Program-made: the position numbers and the translations under genes
Notes under the pieces: generated by a model
The model's database searches: none
Told to the model about the DNA's origin: nothing
Seen by the model: the letters and a program-made list of their open reading frames with translations, nothing else
In this document: positions 16,208-24,941 of the stretch, piece by piece
How the letters are laid out: every line of letters begins with the position of its first letter
Numbering within the stretch: position 1 is the first letter of the stretch
Source of the DNA: Lacrimispora sphenoides JCM 1415
GTDB lineage: Bacteria; Bacillota; Clostridia; Lachnospirales; Lachnospiraceae
Reading direction: 5' to 3'
Length of the DNA: 64,000 bases
Assembly: GCF_900105615.1 (NCBI RefSeq)
Contig: NZ_LT630003.1
Location: 3,670,501-3,734,500, forward strand

Positions 16208-17641
16208 TTAACATCTCATCTGAATGAGAGGACCGCCGTTCTTATCTAAGTAAGCTCTCGTTATGACCACTGATCCAATGTTGGGATCCTTAGGAACCTC
16301 ATACATGATATCAAGCATGAAATTTTCTATAATGGCTCTTAGGGCTCTTGCTCCTGTCTTTTTCTTAAGAGCTTCTTCCGCGATCCATTCAAGTGCCTCA
16401 TCCTCAAATACCAGATTCACCTCATCAAGCTCCAAAAGCTTTTTATACTGTTTCAAAATAGCATTTTTCGGTTCTTTTAAAACACGGACCAGAAGCTCCT
16501 TATCTAACGATTCCAGGGTTACCGAAATGGGCAGGCGGCCTAAAAATTCAGGAATCATGCCGAATTTGCGTAAATCCTCATTGGTCACGTGAGACAGGAT
16601 ATTGGGATCCTTCTCGTACCGGTCTTTTAATTCTGCGGAAAAACCAATGGATGACTTTTCCTTCAGCCGCTCTCTGATTATATCCTCTAAGTCCGGAAAC
16701 GCTCCTCCACAGATGAACAGGATGTTCTCGGTGCTCACCGCTGTCATCGGAGTGAGAGCATTTTTCTGGTTTGAGCCCACCGGGACCTCCACACTGCTCC
16801 CCTCTAACAGCTTTAATAACTCCTGCTGGACAGACTCTCCGCTTACATCTCTGCTGCTGGTGTTCTTCTTTTTTGCAATCTTATCAATCTCATCAATAAA
16901 AATTATGCCCCGCTCCGCCTTTTCCACATCATTATCAGCCGCCGCAAGCAATTTGGAAACCACACTCTCTATGTCATCGCCTATGTATCCGGCCTCCGTA
17001 AGAGAAGTGGCATCGGCAATGGCCAGGGGAACGTCAAGAAGCTTTGCCAGGGTTTTAACCAGGTAGGTTTTTCCGCTTCCGGTAGGACCGATCATTAAAA
17101 TGTTGGATTTTTCTATCTGAACATTCCCTTCCTCATCCCCCTTTTTGGAATCCGCCAGATAAACCCTTTTGTAATGATTATAAACTGCTACGGAAATCAC
17201 CTTTTTGGCCTGTTCCTGGCCGATGACATATTCATCTAATTTCCTCCGGATCACATGAGGCGCCGGAATATCTTTTAAATTAAGTGCCTGCCCCGGCTCC
17301 TTTTCCGATCTTTTTTTCACCCTCTGCTTATTAGGTATCTCAAGATCTTTTTTGTCTAAGCTTCCCAGATCGCTGAAATTCAAATTCATATAAGGCATAT
17401 TCTGAATCTTAGTTATATCAAATCCGCCCTGTGTTACGGAATCAAATGCTTTCTGCATACAATCATGACACAGATTCATGCCTCCGGGCATGGAAACCAT
17501 AGGTCCTGTCACATTCTCCGGCCTGCGGCAGACATAGCAGACTTTTTCATACTCATCTTCGTCTTTTTTCTTTTTGCCGCTGTCATTGCCGCGGGCAACT
17601 GTATCTTCCATTTTCTCTTCCGGAAAATCTTTCTCGTCCAA
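16208..17641 (-). CDS. clpX: ATP-dependent Clp protease ATP-binding subunit ClpX
   Basis: A 477-residue AAA+ unfoldase that feeds substrates to ClpP. An N-terminal zinc-binding domain holds Cys 35, 38, 58 and 61 (CYVC...CHDC). Walker A is GPTGSGKT (185-192), Walker B is IIFIDEIDK, and SSIGFSAE carries the IGF loop that docks on ClpP. The C-terminal small domain contains KKTGARALR. An acidic/lysine-rich tail of about 33 residues precedes the zinc finger, and a spacer between finger and AAA+ domain makes it longer than the usual 410-430 residues. The start is a TTG with AAGGAG 7 bases upstream. clpP is not adjacent, so it may be a second ClpX copy. Confidence 0.9.
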   Translation of the reverse strand: MDEKDFPEEKMEDTVARGNDSGKKKKDEDEYEKVCYVCRRPENVTGPMVSMPGGMNLCHDCMQKAFDSVTQGGFDITKIQNMPYMNLNFSDLGSLDKKDLEIPNKQRVKKRSEKEPGQALNLKDIPAPHVIRRKLDEYVIGQEQAKKVISVAVYNHYKRVYLADSKKGDEEGNVQIEKSNILMIGPTGSGKTYLVKTLAKLLDVPLAIADATSLTEAGYIGDDIESVVSKLLAAADNDVEKAERGIIFIDEIDKIAKKKNTSSRDVSGESVQQELLKLLEGSSVEVPVGSNQKNALTPMTAVSTENILFICGGAFPDLEDIIRERLKEKSSIGFSAELKDRYEKDPNILSHVTNEDLRKFGMIPEFLGRLPISVTLESLDKELLVRVLKEPKNAILKQYKKLLELDEVNLVFEDEALEWIAEEALKKKTGARALRAIIENFMLDIMYEVPKDPNIGSVVITRAYLDKNGGPLIQMRC

Positions 17642-17686
17642 ATTGTAATCTCCTTCTATCTGTAATTATGCACCGCATACCAGATT

Positions 17687-17715
17687 ATTATAAAGCATTT
17701 AAAAGTCTCTTACAA
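17687..17715 (-). promoter_or_regulatory. Promoter of clpX
   Basis: TTGTAA (17710-17715), 17 bases, TATAAT (17687-17692), 45 bases upstream of the TTG start. Confidence 0.65.
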
Positions 17716-17796
17716 GTGCGGGCCAGGAATTTAGATTTTTTTAATGAGTTGAAATTCATATAATCCTAAAACAGCAAACCAATATGCAAAAATATA

Positions 17797-17829
17797 GCGC
17801 TGAATACTCTAAAAATAAGTACTCAGCGC
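17797..17829 (-). terminator. Terminator of the flavodoxin operon
   Basis: GCGCTGAATACT (17797-17808) pairs with AGTACTCAGCGC (17818-17829, one mismatch), followed leftwards by a T-rich run. It lies 40 bases past the flavodoxin stop. Confidence 0.65.
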
Positions 17830-17869
17830 AATTAATTGAATGATTGCCCGTTCTATGTAATACATTTCC

Positions 17870-18295
17870 CTATTCTGCCAGAGCCGCACCCAGTGCTTTG
17901 CAAGCTGCTGCAGCCTCTCCGTCAGGCGCTTCATTGCAGATCACACTATCGCAGGCAAGCTCCACACCCGCGTCTTCACAGGTCTTTTCCCAGGATCGCA
18001 TCCATTCGCCGTCGCCCCAGCCATAGGAACCGAACAGGGCAATCTTTTTTCCTGGAAGCTTCGATAGGCAGGAAGAAAACATAGGTTCAAATTCACTCTC
18101 CTCCAGAACCTCCGCCCCCATGGCGGGGCAGCCAAATGCAATGGCATCCAGAGAATCAATCATGGAAGCTTCAAATTCGGAAGGGGTGAGTATGACCCCG
18201 TCTGCACCCTTTTCTTTTACTCCCTCCAATACGGCATCTGCCATTGCTTCGGTGTTTCCGGTTCCACTCCAATAAACTACTGCAATTTTACTCAT
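17870..18295 (-). CDS. Flavodoxin
   Basis: A 141-residue FMN electron carrier. The phosphate-binding loop WSGTGNTEAMA is at residues 9-19, FGCPAMGAE and FGSYGWGDGEWM are the two flavin-contacting loops. It replaces ferredoxin when iron is short in many bacteria. It is the last gene of the DUF2325-DUF3793-flavodoxin set, 37 bases after DUF3793, under a promoter overlapped by an iron-box-like palindrome, so induction by iron limitation is likely. Confidence 0.92.
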   Translation of the reverse strand: MSKIAVVYWSGTGNTEAMADAVLEGVKEKGADGVILTPSEFEASMIDSLDAIAFGCPAMGAEVLEESEFEPMFSSCLSKLPGKKIALFGSYGWGDGEWMRSWEKTCEDAGVELACDSVICNEAPDGEAAAACKALGAALAE

Positions 18296-18332
18296 GATGT
18301 ATAACCAACCTTTCTCAATTAATCCTTCTATA

Positions 18333-18884
18333 TCAAACGGCTACGGCGAGCCGTTCAACAGCTGTGCCTTTTGACCACTGTGTAAAATAGGTTTCCGTAC
18401 ATTTTTTGTATCGGTTAAAGGTTTGTACCGCTTTTTCCTCGTCGCCGTATACCTTCCAGCATCCGATGCATTTACAGTGACAGGCCTTGTTGTCGATGAA
18501 GCCTTGAACGTCCTCCGGCGGATAGCCAAGAAACAAACCAATTTCATGAGGAAATCCAGAGCAGGTGCGCAGCCTGTCCACAAGCTGAACCACACAGCGC
18601 TGGGAGTTTTCAAAGGAATAGCCATATTGCTTCAGCAAGGCGGAAGCATACCCATCCGACAGATCCCGTTTTAAGTGGCTGGGACGATAAAGGTAGATCA
18701 AAGCCCTCTGTTTGTAATAGCGCAGCGGTAAAACCCGGATCCCTTTTGGCGCAAGCACACGGTTTAGCCGCCTCACCTCATTTTGGATTTCTTCTTTGGA
18801 ACGGCAAGGGCAGGAAAACAAACTCCCCGTTTTTATCCCGGCAAGTGTCGGTGCACAGTGCCTGATCAGCATTTCTTCTGACAT
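18333..18884 (-). CDS. DUF3793 family protein
   Basis: A 183-residue protein I recognise as DUF3793, unknown function. It contains LIRHCAPTLAGIKTGSLF at the start, LPLRYYKQRALIYLYRP, a FPHEIGLFLGYPPEDVQGF segment and a Cys pair set CHCKCIGCWKVYGDEEKA. The conserved cysteines may bind metal. It starts 11 bases after DUF2325, with AGGAGGG upstream. In Clostridia the family commonly sits beside flavodoxin and iron uptake genes, which suggests a role in iron limitation or heme/iron handling. This is inference. Confidence 0.85.
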   Translation of the reverse strand: MSEEMLIRHCAPTLAGIKTGSLFSCPCRSKEEIQNEVRRLNRVLAPKGIRVLPLRYYKQRALIYLYRPSHLKRDLSDGYASALLKQYGYSFENSQRCVVQLVDRLRTCSGFPHEIGLFLGYPPEDVQGFIDNKACHCKCIGCWKVYGDEEKAVQTFNRYKKCTETYFTQWSKGTAVERLAVAV

Positions 18885-18895
18885 ATTGCTCCCTC

Positions 18896-19177
18896 CTATC
18901 CAACGTGTTCTACCAGAATACTTTTCAGCGCCGACATGGAGCTGGAATGGGAACGGGCGATTATGGTATCCAGTCCCTTTGTCTCACTTAATGCACAGCG
19001 AACCATTTTATGGGACATGGTGCTGGTAAAAAGCACCAGCAAATCAGGCTTGCCGATTTTATTTTTCATCCCGCCCTTTAACTCTGTAAAGACCTTTGCG
19101 CAACAGCTGTATTCCTTGCATAGTTCTTTATATTGGCGTACCATGCACTCATTTCCTCCAACGATAACTACGCTCAT
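18896..19177 (-). CDS. DUF2325 domain-containing protein
   Basis: A 93-residue protein of the DUF2325 family: it begins MSVVIVGGNECMVRQYK, a Rossmann-like strand and loop, and ends ARSHSSSMSALKSILVEHV, both typical of the family. There are two adjacent cysteines in CKEYSCCAKV. Function is unknown. It is first in the operon, with GGAGGT before the ATG, and the repeat at 19197-19216 sits just before its ribosome site. Confidence 0.85.
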   Translation of the reverse strand: MSVVIVGGNECMVRQYKELCKEYSCCAKVFTELKGGMKNKIGKPDLLVLFTSTMSHKMVRCALSETKGLDTIIARSHSSSMSALKSILVEHVG

Positions 19178-19196
19178 GCAATTACCTCCAATCCTT

Positions 19197-19216
19197 TAGT
19201 TAGTACGCACTAACTA
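19197..19216. promoter_or_regulatory. DtxR-type (iron) box, start-proximal copy
   Basis: TAGTTAGT, 4 bases (ACGC), ACTAACTA: a perfect 20-bp palindrome 20 bases upstream of the DUF2325 ATG. The half-sites resemble those of DtxR/IdeR-family metal repressors. The assignment rests on that likeness and on the flavodoxin in the operon. Confidence 0.6.
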
Positions 19217-19350
19217 TGTATGAAAAGATATGCGCCCGAAGACGCTGTGAATTAGTAAAAGAAATCAAACACCATATCCCCCGCTTGTAAGGGCAAACAG
19301 CCTTCCTCTCTTATATATCCGGTAAGAAGAAGGGCCATTGGTTTTGTGTG

Positions 19351-19370
19351 TGGTTAGCAGCAACTAACTA
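19351..19370. promoter_or_regulatory. DtxR-type (iron) box, promoter-proximal copy
   Basis: TGGTTAGC, 4 bases, ACTAACTA: same spacing as the copy at 19197 with one intact half-site and two changes in the other. It starts 6 bases downstream of the -10 and so would cover the transcription start. Confidence 0.6.
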
Positions 19371-19376
19371 AATATT

Positions 19377-19405
19377 ACAATACTGGAAACACCTGCATTT
19401 GTCAA
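19377..19405 (-). promoter_or_regulatory. Promoter of the DUF2325-DUF3793-flavodoxin operon
   Basis: TTGACA (19400-19405), 17-base spacer, TATTGT (19377-19382). The leader is about 190 bases long and holds both boxes. Confidence 0.72.
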
Positions 19406-19486
19406 GCATTTATTGAAAAAATAGCCATCTTTTTCATAAGGCTGTTTTAAAATCCATTGAGCCGGCCCATTTTTAAGTACAAAAAA

Positions 19487-19519
19487 TCTCCCCAGGCCCA
19501 ATCAATGAACCTGGAGAGA
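19487..19519 (-). terminator. Terminator of htrA
   Basis: TCTCCCCAGG (19487-19496) pairs with CCTGGAGAGA (19510-19519, one mismatch), followed leftwards by TTTTTT. Confidence 0.8.
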
Positions 19520-19530
19520 CTTTATTCTTC

Positions 19531-21012
19531 TTAGCCCTGCTGCGGAACCTCTGCCGGCCTGTTGCCGAGCGTAATATCTACATTCCTTTCTACATACTGT
19601 CCGTTTTCAACAGACTGGACAGTAAGAGTCACGGTGGTTCCTCCTTCATAATATTTAAGCATGTTTGTCAGGTCATCGTAAGTCTTAATTCCCTGGCCGT
19701 CAAACTTGGTAATAATATCTTTTTCCCGCAGTTCAGACTTGGAAGCAGCTCCGCCTTCTACGATCTTATAGATGAACACGCCCTGAGGCATACCAAGCTG
19801 CTGGCTTGTAACTGCATCAATATTCTTGCACTGGATACCTAAATATCCCTGGTTTGCATCGGTAACCTGAGTTCTGGTCTTTCTGGTCATCAGGGTATCA
19901 ATGATATCCTGAGCTTTGGAAATGGGGATCGCATAGCCCATACCCTCTACTTCAGTAGAAGAATATTTGGCTGAATTGATACCGACCACCTCGCCGCGCA
20001 TATTTAACAGAGCCCCGCCGCTGTTACCGGGATTAATAGCCGCATCGGTCTGAAGCAGATCACGGCTTGTGCCATCTTCAGTCTGTACGGAGCGGTCAAG
20101 TGCGCTGACATAACCTACGGTTACGGACTGTCCATAACCAAGAGCATTGCCGATGGCGACAACTCCCTGACCAACCTTTAAGTTATCGGAAGTTCCAAGA
20201 GAGGCAATAGCAATCTTTGATAATGTATCTGAAGAAATATTTTTTAACGGAACTGCGATCACTGCTAAGTCGCTGTCTGCATCCGTACCCTTAATGGAAG
20301 CATCTACGGCTACTTCGTCAATAAACGTAACCTTTAATTCCTCCGCTCCCTGTACGACATGGTTATTCGTTACGATTAAAAGTTCATCGTCGTTCTTGCC
20401 GACAATGATACCGGAGCCGCTGCCAACCCCTTCTCTCTGCATAGGGCCGAACCATGTCTGGCTTTCATAAACCATCTTGCTGGTAATTGCAACTACGGAT
20501 GGCATGGCTTTGTCTACGATGGCTGAAACATCATTAGCGGCGGTAATGCTGGAAGTGTTTGACGCCTGGACTCCTGATTCGCCGGTGGAAGAAGGAATGG
20601 TTTCCGCCTGGCTGATCTCCACAGGGTTTTTACTTCCATAAGCTCCGGCTGCCCAGTTGATCCCAACCATGGTGCTTCCGGCAACCACACCAAAGACAAG
20701 TGCTCCTCCAACAAGGCCGGCTGCCTTCTTTGCAAAGCCGCCTTTTTTCTTAGGCATTGCTTCCTCCTGGAATGCATTTTGCCCTGCTGCCCTGTGATAC
20801 TGGAATTCCTGATAATGAGGAATATTCTGCTGCGCTTCATAAGAGCTGTGAGTCTGGGGCTGGGGCTGAGCCTGGCTGCTGCTATCGGAATCCTGGGCAC
20901 TGGATTTTTCTAAATCCGGATCCCTCATAATAAAATTTGTGGTAACAGCTTCTTCTTTATGCTCTTCAGGATTCATGCGGCCTGTGTCTTTTTTCTCATC
21001 TTCGTCATACAT
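19531..21012 (-). CDS. htrA: HtrA/DegP-like membrane-anchored serine protease (S1C) with PDZ
   Basis: A 493-residue surface quality-control protease. Residues 1-90 are a hydrophilic Q/S-rich cytoplasmic part, 93-120 one membrane anchor, then a trypsin-like domain with His 218 (TNNHVV), Asp 248 (DSDLAV) and Ser 331 (PGNSGGALLN), and one PDZ domain (about 385-480; YLGIQC, KDIITKFDGQGIKTYDDL). The topology, cytoplasmic tail first, is usual for Firmicutes HtrA. AAGGAGAT precedes the ATG. It is flanked by its own terminator and by the LCP gene terminator, so it is probably a single-gene unit. Confidence 0.94.
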   Translation of the reverse strand: MYDEDEKKDTGRMNPEEHKEEAVTTNFIMRDPDLEKSSAQDSDSSSQAQPQPQTHSSYEAQQNIPHYQEFQYHRAAGQNAFQEEAMPKKKGGFAKKAAGLVGGALVFGVVAGSTMVGINWAAGAYGSKNPVEISQAETIPSSTGESGVQASNTSSITAANDVSAIVDKAMPSVVAITSKMVYESQTWFGPMQREGVGSGSGIIVGKNDDELLIVTNNHVVQGAEELKVTFIDEVAVDASIKGTDADSDLAVIAVPLKNISSDTLSKIAIASLGTSDNLKVGQGVVAIGNALGYGQSVTVGYVSALDRSVQTEDGTSRDLLQTDAAINPGNSGGALLNMRGEVVGINSAKYSSTEVEGMGYAIPISKAQDIIDTLMTRKTRTQVTDANQGYLGIQCKNIDAVTSQQLGMPQGVFIYKIVEGGAASKSELREKDIITKFDGQGIKTYDDLTNMLKYYEGGTTVTLTVQSVENGQYVERNVDITLGNRPAEVPQQG

Positions 21013-21125
21013 AGAATCTATCTCCTTTCATGTATACCTGTTATTTCTTTTGATAATCAGAGTCTATCAATGAATTGTGACCATTTTGTGATAAAATTAT
21101 ATTGAATATGTGAAAAGAAAAAAAT

Positions 21126-21171
21126 CCCCGCATCAGCGGCCTTTTTTATCGTCAAAGCCCTGTCTGCGGGG
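21126..21171 (-). terminator. Terminator of the LCP gene / end of glycan operon 1
   Basis: CCCCGCA (21126-21132) with following CAG pairs with CTG and TGCGGGG (21165-21171), with a long T-run on the minus strand just past it. It lies 19 bases after the LCP stop and probably ends the whole operon. Confidence 0.75.
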
Positions 21172-21189
21172 TATTCATCTTTTATTTAC

Positions 21190-23388
21190 TTAGGTTGGGG
21201 GCTGAACCACAATCGGAACATCCGAATTCCCGCCAGTCGTCGGGTTGGAAGGATAGGATGCAGTTGTTTCTCCCGGTCCTCCGCCTGGTCCTGCTGAGGT
21301 TGTCTGCGGAGCCGTTGTCTCGTTAGGTGCTGTTGTCTGGCCTGGTCCTGGTCCATGAGGGGATGTAGTCTCCTGTTCACTGGTTGAAGGTAAAGGCTTT
21401 GTTTCCCCTGGCTTCGTTGATCCGGTCGTTGTTTCTGAAGGCTTTGTTTCCCCAGGCCTGGTTTCCTTGGTCTCACCCGTACTGCTTTCTGAGGAGTCCG
21501 TAGGCTTACCTGGTTTCCCGCTTCCATCTGTAGCTCCTGTTGAATCTTCCTGTGCGGAAGATTCTTCTGCAGCAGTGGTTTTCTCCGGTTTCGTCGTTTC
21601 TGTGGGCTTCTTTGAGTCATCGTCTTTCGTGCTGTTGGTCGAGGTGCTCCCTTGTTTATACATACCGGTATCAGCGGCTATTTTAGCACTTATTTTTTTT
21701 ACCATGTCCGAAGGCTCATAGTCTTCCTTATCAAAAAGAAGCTTATGGAGTTCGGAAACATTGGATTCCAAGGTCTGAGGGATTACGCAGTCTCCTCTTT
21801 TTCCTACCGTCATATCACCACGGGTAAATGGAAAACCACCTGTTTTGCCGATATGATACTTGCCGATATCCAAAAGCAGCTCCGTAAAGTCACTAAAGGT
21901 AAGGTTTGATCCTATCTGGTCTACCTCCATCAACAAGATCCTGTTAAGAAGTCCAAGGTCAGCTTTCTTTGCTTTTTCAAAGGTTTTTTCTATGACAAGG
22001 CGCTGGCGCTCTGTTCTTTGAAAGTCAGTATCCATTTTTCTCAGTCTGGCATAGGCAACTGCCTGCACACCATCTAAATGGTTCATTCCTGCTGACTTTA
22101 AATGAACCGAAGGCACACCTGTTTCTTTTACAGTTTCTGTGATAAAGGAATTGATGTAACGAAATTCTGGTTTGGTAATTTCAATGTCTACTCCACCCAG
22201 CATATTGATTCCGTCAGCTACCGATTTCCAGTTAAAGGTGACGAATTCCGTGATATCCAGATCAAGATCCCGGTTGAGGGCAGCCAGTGCCTGTGCGGCT
22301 CCCCCATTGGCATAGGCGGCATTTATCTTATTATAAGAATATCCTTCTCCAATACTCATGTATGTATCACGGTAGACGGATACAAGCCTGATCTCACCCG
22401 TATCTCTGTTAATATTGCAAATCATAATTAAATCAGAGTTACTTCCTTTATTGATATTCCCATCACGGCCGTCAAGACCAAATATGGCAATGGTGCGATA
22501 ACCGGTCATATGCTGTTTCTGTATAGGAGACAGGATATCATTGCTTACCTGGTTTTTATTAAAATCATCTGGTCTTTGGATGGATCCCATCAGTCTGGCT
22601 ACATAAGCGTAGGCGAAAATTCCTGCCAGTGTAAAGATTTCAAGAACCACCATAAGAATGATACGTCTGATTTTTCTCTTTTTTCCAGCCTGAGCCGCTG
22701 ACCGGCTGGCTGCCACATTTTTATCCTGCCCCGGCACTCTCTGCTGCTGCTTTGTGCCGCCGTCTCCTATAACAATCTGGCCTCTTGATGAACTCTGGCT
22801 ATTTCCCGAGGAAGTCCGGCTTCCGGCAGATCCCTGACCGTTGTCTAAGGCAGCCCTGCCTCCTGCTGTTCTCTGGCTATTTCCTGAAGCAGTCCGGCTT
22901 ACCGCTGCTCCCTGGCTAATACTTGCGGCAGTACGGTTTGCCGCTGCTCTCTGGCCATCTCCTGAAGAAACACGGTTTCCCGCTGCTCTTTGGCTATCTC
23001 CTGAAGAAGCACGGTTTCCCGCTGCTCTTTGGCTATCTCCTGAAGCAGCACGGTTTCCCGCTGCTCCATGACTTCTACCTGGACCGGCGACCGATGAGGA
23101 CTGTCCTCGAAAGGCTGCCTGGCCGTCACCGGATGATTGTCTGGACCGGTCAGCGCTCCTGGTTCTTTCCCCAGTCCCGCCTCTCCTTACAGACGCATCA
23201 TCAGCCTTTTTTGGTAAATCATGACCATCTGCTGCCTGATTTGACCTGTCGTATTTCTGTTCCTGATAATTTTCATAATCATCATCCAGGTAGTAATCTT
23301 CATCAGAAGGATCTGGTTTTGAGTTGAAACCGCGCTTTCTTTTCCTAATATCCTCGCGGCCTACTTCATCGTCAAATTCATTTCTCAT
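21190..23388 (-). CDS. LCP (LytR-CpsA-Psr) family protein with repeat-rich N-terminus
   Basis: A 732-residue wall-polymer ligase. LCP proteins move glycopolymers from undecaprenyl phosphate onto peptidoglycan. Residues 1-240 are cytoplasmic and low-complexity, with seven 13-residue repeats (109-199). One membrane segment follows (241-263, after KKRKIRR), then the LCP domain (about 300-465), with IAIFGLDGRDGN, VSVYRDTYM, INAAYANGGA and the Arg-rich AVAYARLRKMDTDFQRTERQR. The last about 160 residues are a Thr/Ser/Pro/Gly-rich extracellular tail. The usual length is 300-450, so both extensions are unusual. It closes the first glycan operon and probably attaches its product. Confidence 0.92.
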   Translation of the reverse strand: MRNEFDDEVGREDIRKRKRGFNSKPDPSDEDYYLDDDYENYQEQKYDRSNQAADGHDLPKKADDASVRRGGTGERTRSADRSRQSSGDGQAAFRGQSSSVAGPGRSHGAAGNRAASGDSQRAAGNRASSGDSQRAAGNRVSSGDGQRAAANRTAASISQGAAVSRTASGNSQRTAGGRAALDNGQGSAGSRTSSGNSQSSSRGQIVIGDGGTKQQQRVPGQDKNVAASRSAAQAGKKRKIRRIILMVVLEIFTLAGIFAYAYVARLMGSIQRPDDFNKNQVSNDILSPIQKQHMTGYRTIAIFGLDGRDGNINKGSNSDLIMICNINRDTGEIRLVSVYRDTYMSIGEGYSYNKINAAYANGGAAQALAALNRDLDLDITEFVTFNWKSVADGINMLGGVDIEITKPEFRYINSFITETVKETGVPSVHLKSAGMNHLDGVQAVAYARLRKMDTDFQRTERQRLVIEKTFEKAKKADLGLLNRILLMEVDQIGSNLTFSDFTELLLDIGKYHIGKTGGFPFTRGDMTVGKRGDCVIPQTLESNVSELHKLLFDKEDYEPSDMVKKISAKIAADTGMYKQGSTSTNSTKDDDSKKPTETTKPEKTTAAEESSAQEDSTGATDGSGKPGKPTDSSESSTGETKETRPGETKPSETTTGSTKPGETKPLPSTSEQETTSPHGPGPGQTTAPNETTAPQTTSAGPGGGPGETTASYPSNPTTGGNSDVPIVVQPPT
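22792..23064 (-). repeat. 39-bp tandem repeats inside the LCP gene
   Basis: Seven units of 39 bp encode variants of AAGNRASSGDSQR in the cytoplasmic part of the LCP protein. The first three units are nearly identical and the last four have drifted, as in repeats that expand by slippage or recombination. Not a CRISPR: there are no spacers and the frame is kept. Confidence 0.85.
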
Positions 23389-23424
23389 TTATTTAACCTC
23401 ATCCTAATCGTGTCGTATCCAGCA

Positions 23425-24843
23425 TCAATACGCATTTTTATTGATAAACCCTTTGAATATGGTAAGAAACAAAATCTTAAAATCAAATCCCAGGGTCCAG
23501 TTTTCGATGTAATACAAATCGTGTTCAATTCTTTTTGTGATGGATGTGTCGCCCCGGTAACCGTTCACCTGGGCCCAGCCGGTGATACCTGGACGGACCT
23601 GATGCTTGATCATATAGCGGGGGATCTCCTCTTTAAACTTCTCAACAAAGAGAGGCCTTTCCGGCCTTGGCCCCACCAGGCTCATGTCTCCACGAAGGAC
23701 ATTGATAAACTGGGGCATTTCATCAATGCTTGTTTTCCTGATAAAACGCCCTACTGGCGTCACACGGGAATCATGGGGTGTCGTCCATTTTGTTTTTTCC
23801 TCTGTGGCGGTCTGCACTACCATGGAACGGAATTTATACATAGGAAACGATCTGTTATGAAGACCCACTCTCTCCTGTTTGTAAATAAGCGGCCCCGGCG
23901 CAGTCAGCTTGATAAGAACTGCAGTAATAAGCATGACAGGAGAAAATAAGACCAGAGCAACGGAGGCTCCAAAAATGTCCACCATCCGTTTCACCAGGGC
24001 ATTTACCGTATCCGTAAGGGGTACCCGGCGGATGTTGACTACTGGCAGTCCCTGTAAGTCCTCGATAAAGGGCCTTGTAGGTATCATGTTATTATAGTCC
24101 GGTATAAATTTGGTATGGACACCTGATTTTTCACAGGAAGCCACGATTCCTTCCAAATTCGCATATTCTTTGATACTTAAAGTAATGGCGATTTCATCAA
24201 GAGAATTTAACGCAAGGATCTCATCTAAATCACGAACCTTGCCGATGACATTGATTCCCTTGTATCCGGTTCCCCATTCCTTAGTGTCGTCAAGGATCCC
24301 CTTGACCTGATAGCCCCATTCAGGATTCACCCGAACTCTGTCTATGAAGCCTTCCGCCGCACGGCTGTAACCAATCAAAAGGATGTGCTTCTGATTGTAG
24401 CCCTTGGAGCGCATGGAGCGGAGCATCGAACGGAGCATATTCCGAACGGCTGTCTCCAGGGTTATATTGATAGCAAAAAAATAAAATACCATCCTGGTAG
24501 AGAACTGACTTAAATAAGGATTCTTTTTAGCCAGGAACAGGATCAGAGCAAAAAGCAGAACTCCCAGGAGATTGGCCTTGCAGATATTGGCGAACTCATA
24601 CCGCCTCTCCTGAACTCTCTTTGGGGCATACAAATGGAAGATGCCGTAAAGCAGCAGATAGGTCGGCAATATGATAAGAAGCGCCGCAAAATAGTACTGT
24701 GGCCTTAAAACCTGTTTATAAGGGCTGAACAACCGGTTTCCCAGTAAAAGAAGCAGCCAGGCAAATACATAGGATATTACAATGACCAGTCCATCCAGTA
24801 CTACATGAAACCCATTTAATTTTTTCTGATTATCCTTAATCAT
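23425..24843 (-). CDS. Undecaprenyl-phosphate sugar phosphotransferase (exopolysaccharide initiating enzyme)
   Basis: A 472-residue membrane enzyme that loads the first sugar-1-phosphate onto undecaprenyl phosphate. Four or five membrane segments (about 12-125) precede a CoA-binding-like domain (about 140-260; ILLIGYSRAAEGFIDRV) and the C-terminal bacterial sugar transferase domain (about 275-472), with FPMYKFRSMV, SIDEMPQFINVLRGDMSLVGPRPE and TGWAQVNGYRGDT. The ATG at 24843 has AAGGT about 10 bases upstream; another ATG six codons earlier has none. It precedes the LCP gene by 36 bases, which fits an assembly-to-attachment order. The sugar (glucose, galactose or other) cannot be told. Confidence 0.92.
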   Translation of the reverse strand: MIKDNQKKLNGFHVVLDGLVIVISYVFAWLLLLLGNRLFSPYKQVLRPQYYFAALLIILPTYLLLYGIFHLYAPKRVQERRYEFANICKANLLGVLLFALILFLAKKNPYLSQFSTRMVFYFFAINITLETAVRNMLRSMLRSMRSKGYNQKHILLIGYSRAAEGFIDRVRVNPEWGYQVKGILDDTKEWGTGYKGINVIGKVRDLDEILALNSLDEIAITLSIKEYANLEGIVASCEKSGVHTKFIPDYNNMIPTRPFIEDLQGLPVVNIRRVPLTDTVNALVKRMVDIFGASVALVLFSPVMLITAVLIKLTAPGPLIYKQERVGLHNRSFPMYKFRSMVVQTATEEKTKWTTPHDSRVTPVGRFIRKTSIDEMPQFINVLRGDMSLVGPRPERPLFVEKFKEEIPRYMIKHQVRPGITGWAQVNGYRGDTSITKRIEHDLYYIENWTLGFDFKILFLTIFKGFINKNAY

Positions 24844-24941
24844 AGCAGCAAAACCTTCCATTCGTGCATTGCACCATATTTCTCCACCATAATTCCCGTA
24901 TATTATACATGATATGTCAATATGATGCCATTAAAATATTC

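Noticed and set aside
22783..23327. Frames and repeats opposite the LCP gene that could be mistaken for a CRISPR array
   Set aside because: Repeats are contiguous 39-bp units with no spacers and keep the LCP reading frame.
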